This document shows, piece by piece, positions 62,370-64,000 of a stretch of DNA of 64,000 nt (its first letter is position 1; every line of letters starts with the position of its first letter). The notes below the pieces were generated by a model. That model saw nothing but the letters and a program-made list of their open reading frames with translations, was not told the origin of the DNA and made no database searches. This DNA comes from an uncultured Bacteroidales bacterium (lineage in GTDB: Bacteria; Bacteroidota; Bacteroidia; Bacteroidales; FEN-979): assembly GCA_903945175.1 (NCBI GenBank), contig CAJAUM010000121.1:1-64000 (forward strand), in the 5' to 3' direction. A program made the translations under genes and the position numbers.

Positions 62370-62377
62370 CAAAGGTA
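62370..62377 (-). promoter_or_regulatory. Putative -7 box for the PTPS-folE operon
   Basis: On the minus strand this reads TACCTTTG (TAnnTTTG), 18 nt before ATG 62351. A -33 element is not clear. Confidence 0.4.
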
Positions 62378-62383
62378 ATGATT

Positions 62384-62791
62384 TTATTTTTGAACCTGGC
62401 TTTCCCGGTTCGACGGTTGTGTATAGGTGATGATGCTGGTTGATTCGAAAATGGTATAACAAAGATAGAGTATGAAAAAGCCCAGCATGAAAGGGATTGC
62501 ATCACTGCGGTAAATGAACACATAAGCGATCATGACCCCTGCATAGACAAAGAGTTTGATGAGGATGGTTAGAAGAAAGGTGTTTACGAATTTAATAAAC
62601 CTTTTTTCAGTCGATTGAAGCAGGTAATAAAAAGAGAGGAGGGATGTTGCGATAAAAAAGACAATGAGAAAAGGAAGTGCAGGTGAAATATACGCGTTCG
62701 GCAGAAGGAAAGAACAAAGGAGGGTTACTGAACCGACCATGGCTGAAAAGATCAGCAGACGTCTGAGATAATTTATATAGGCTGACTTCAT
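62384..62791 (-). CDS. Four-helix membrane protein, AtpI-like by position
   Basis: This encodes 135 aa with four hydrophobic helices (about 10-30, 34-54, 66-90 and 98-118) and short charged loops; KFVNTFLLTILIKLFVYAGV is the most amphipathic. No motif identifies it, but its length and topology resemble ATP synthase subunit I-type proteins. It lies next to an AtpZ-like gene, as AtpI-type genes do. A -7 box (62796-62803) ends 4 nt before the ATG, so it may have its own, leaderless transcript. Confidence 0.6.
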   Translation of the reverse strand: MKSAYINYLRRLLIFSAMVGSVTLLCSFLLPNAYISPALPFLIVFFIATSLLSFYYLLQSTEKRFIKFVNTFLLTILIKLFVYAGVMIAYVFIYRSDAIPFMLGFFILYLCYTIFESTSIITYTQPSNRESQVQK

Positions 62792-62795
62792 GGTA

Positions 62796-62803
62796 CAAAG
62801 TTA
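62796..62803 (-). promoter_or_regulatory. -7 box placed 4 nt before the start codon
   Basis: On the minus strand this reads TAACTTTG, with TACC between it and ATG 62791. Same spacing as at mnmH and the second tetR. Confidence 0.4.
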
Positions 62804-62823
62804 AAATATTTTTGTCAGGAGGG

Positions 62824-63033
62824 TCACTTGCGCAAAAGGTCCTTTGTTACAAAATAGATGGAGAGTCCAACAGAAGCAAGGGAAAAAATTACGATCAGGA
62901 TGGGTTTTGTGTGAAGCCACTGGTCTAATTTATAACCGGCAAATACCCCTAAAAGAATGATTGCCAGCATTTGAATGGCCATACCTGAATACCGGGCATA
63001 GTCGTTAAGATTTTTCCGGGGGTCGATTGTCAT
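62824..63033 (-). CDS. AtpZ/AtpI-like small membrane protein
   Basis: This encodes 69 aa from ATG 63033 (MTIDPRKNLNDYARYSGMAI); an upstream TTG opening to 63114 only shadows the bactofilin gene. Two membrane helices (about 14-35 and 44-62) and the pattern YARYSGMAIQMLAIILLGVF ... GYKLDQWL match AtpZ-type proteins usually encoded ahead of ATP synthase and linked to Mg/Ca handling. It overlaps the bactofilin gene by 29 nt. The ATP synthase genes themselves are not here. Confidence 0.75.
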   Translation of the reverse strand: MTIDPRKNLNDYARYSGMAIQMLAIILLGVFAGYKLDQWLHTKPILIVIFSLASVGLSIYFVTKDLLRK

Positions 63034-63409
63034 GTGTGATCGAAGGAAACTGAATATCTTTTGAACCGGACTGCTCCATGCTGCAGGTGCCTGAAAATTT
63101 GGCCCCAGGCTCAATGGCCAGTTTTCCTGTAGTGATATCCCCGCTGAAACGGGCAGTTTCCTTTAATGTCAGAAGTTCAGCTACCTTCACCGTGGCCCTG
63201 ACATCGCCCGAAAAGTCTGCATTCTGGCATTGGATTTCACCATCGATTTTTCCTGTTGGGCCGACAACCATTTTTCCCTTGCACTGAATGGTGCCATTGA
63301 GCGTTCCATCGATCCGGAAATCACCATTTACCTGAATGTCTCCCTTTACAACCGCTCCCGCTCCAAGAATATTGATGGTCGGTATTTCAGGTTCTCTGTT
63401 TTTTGACAT
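63005..63409 (-). CDS. Bactofilin (polymer-forming cytoskeletal protein)
   Basis: This encodes 134 aa from ATG 63409 (MSKNREPEIP). A central beta-helix of short repeats carries GAVVKGDIQVNGDFRIDGTL, GKMVVGPTGKIDGEI, AELLTLKETARFSGDI and KLAIEPGAKFSGTC, flanked by short disordered ends, the bactofilin layout. It forms nucleotide-free filaments at the membrane. The gene lies between an SprE/PorW-like gene and AtpZ-like gene, an arrangement I associate with Bacteroidota. Confidence 0.92.
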   Translation of the reverse strand: MSKNREPEIPTINILGAGAVVKGDIQVNGDFRIDGTLNGTIQCKGKMVVGPTGKIDGEIQCQNADFSGDVRATVKVAELLTLKETARFSGDITTGKLAIEPGAKFSGTCSMEQSGSKDIQFPSITHDNRPPEKS

Positions 63410-63415
63410 AACCAA

Positions 63416-64000
63416 TTATTTTTGAATAGGGTAATTCTTTTCAAAAAAACGAAGGTACTGCGAAATATCCTTATTCTTGTAAAGAACGGGATAATTTTCA
63501 ACAGATATGACGAAATCGTAATATTGACCGGCCGTCTCAAGTTTTGTGAAGATATATTTGCTGTCACGGATCCCAATCAGGTAATTCATGGCCCGTTCGC
63601 TGTTGTCAAAGTTGTTTACAGTAATCATCTGCCTTTCGTTGTCAAGCATCAGGCTGTTAACCATTAAATTTTCAAGATCGTGAAATTTAGAATTATAGTC
63701 AGCGATCTTTATCTTTAACGCATCAACATCGACAAAGTTTTCATTCACAATCAACAAAAAGAAGTGTACTGCATTCTGATCGAAGGTGTAAAGTTTCATG
63801 GTATTATCCACCACGGTTACCGAATCTGTTTTGATGGGCTGCCCTTTTGAATCCTTTTGGGTCCCGAGGAAGGCGAGTACCTCTTCCGCCAGTTTTCTTA
63901 CTTTGCTGGTGGGATAATCCTTGATTACCTTATTCATGGCAACCACCAATGAATCCACCACTTCGATCTTGCCCAGTGCAAGTCCCCGCAAATAATCGAA
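63416..64000 (-). CDS. C-terminus of an SprE/PorW-like TPR protein, cut by window edge
   Basis: At least 194 residues; the frame is open to the edge (FDYLRGLALG at the boundary), so the start is outside. The first visible part is TPR-like (AMNKVIKDYPTSKVRKLAEE). The rest holds two repeated domains of the form HFFLLIVNENFVDVDALKIK ... MITVNNFDNSERAMNY and YDFVISVENYPVLYKNKDIS ... LRFFEKNYP. These recall the C-terminus of SprE/PorW, a lipoprotein needed for T9SS and gliding. It ends 6 nt before the bactofilin start. The assignment is by pattern and neighbourhood and should be treated as moderate. Confidence 0.6.
   Translation of the reverse strand, partial: FDYLRGLALGKIEVVDSLVVAMNKVIKDYPTSKVRKLAEEVLAFLGTQKDSKGQPIKTDSVTVVDNTMKLYTFDQNAVHFFLLIVNENFVDVDALKIKIADYNSKFHDLENLMVNSLMLDNERQMITVNNFDNSERAMNYLIGIRDSKYIFTKLETAGQYYDFVISVENYPVLYKNKDISQYLRFFEKNYPIQK

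Noticed and set aside
1-64000. tRNA, rRNA, prophage and integrative element search by eye
   Set aside because: No cloverleaf-like intergenic sequence, integrase, phage structural or conjugation gene was recognised.

Overview
The window looks like a chromosomal segment of a member of the Bacteroidota, probably an uncultured anaerobic Bacteroidia-type lineage. The evidence is a recurring TAnnTTTG promoter box upstream of many genes, type IX secretion system (T9SS) sorting domains, a TonB receptor with a carboxypeptidase-regulatory N-terminus, PorV-like and SprE/PorW-like proteins, a DPP-IV-like peptidase and the Bacteroidota form of PurF. Tryptophanase and a phosphotransbutyrylase/butyrate kinase pair point to amino-acid fermentation. 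I see no rRNA, tRNA, CRISPR array or prophage. Gene density is high and most of the window is ordinary chromosome.

Layout. 1-7.3 kb is a worn, accessory-looking stretch. It holds the tail of a possible transposase, a PAS histidine kinase whose 5' part is cut off by a frameshift, a small secreted protein built of four short repeats, small orphan genes, and a CheR-TPR methyltransferase next to the decayed remains of a CheB gene. 7.3-17.6 kb carries a methyl-cycle cluster: PPTase, metH, metF and a DPP-IV-like peptidase on the minus strand, divergent from ahcY. An altered Rieske-like lipoprotein and a small basic secreted protein follow. 17.8-27 kb is a three-gene surface cassette: TonB-dependent receptor, very large putative T9SS cargo, PorV-like barrel. 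27-35 kb has greA, a HIT protein, a PurF homologue, a selenium operon (mnmH plus a cysteine desulfurase-SelD fusion) and an M14 peptidase. 35-42.6 kb is an RND efflux locus bounded by two related TetR regulators. 42.6-47.3 kb carries two ECF-sigma cassettes, each followed by a single-pass membrane protein, plus a PKD/T9SS protein.

47.3-50.2 kb holds queD, mntP, msrC and tnaA on the minus strand. 50.3-54.6 kb holds ptb, an amino-acid permease and buk, with elbB opposite. 54.7-59.6 kb is a nucleotide-sugar block (WbpE-, WbpD- and WbpB-like enzymes, galE, rfbB) for surface polysaccharide. 59.6-64 kb, on the minus strand, runs from an SprE/PorW-like C-terminus through bactofilin, an AtpZ-like and an AtpI-like membrane protein to a PTPS-folE pair, a Bax-inhibitor-1 protein and fabD.

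The observations I rate highest are: (1) one family of tandem heptanucleotide repeats at three places, one of them inside the coding linker of the desulfurase-SelD fusion; (2) that fusion and its coupling to mnmH; (3) three genes whose promoter box lies exactly 4 nt before the ATG, suggesting leaderless mRNAs; (4) the TonB receptor/cargo/PorV-like triad; (5) paired ECF cassettes whose partner proteins share a short N-terminal motif instead of a recognisable zinc anti-sigma domain. All functional statements come from reading motifs and family resemblance; no database search was run.
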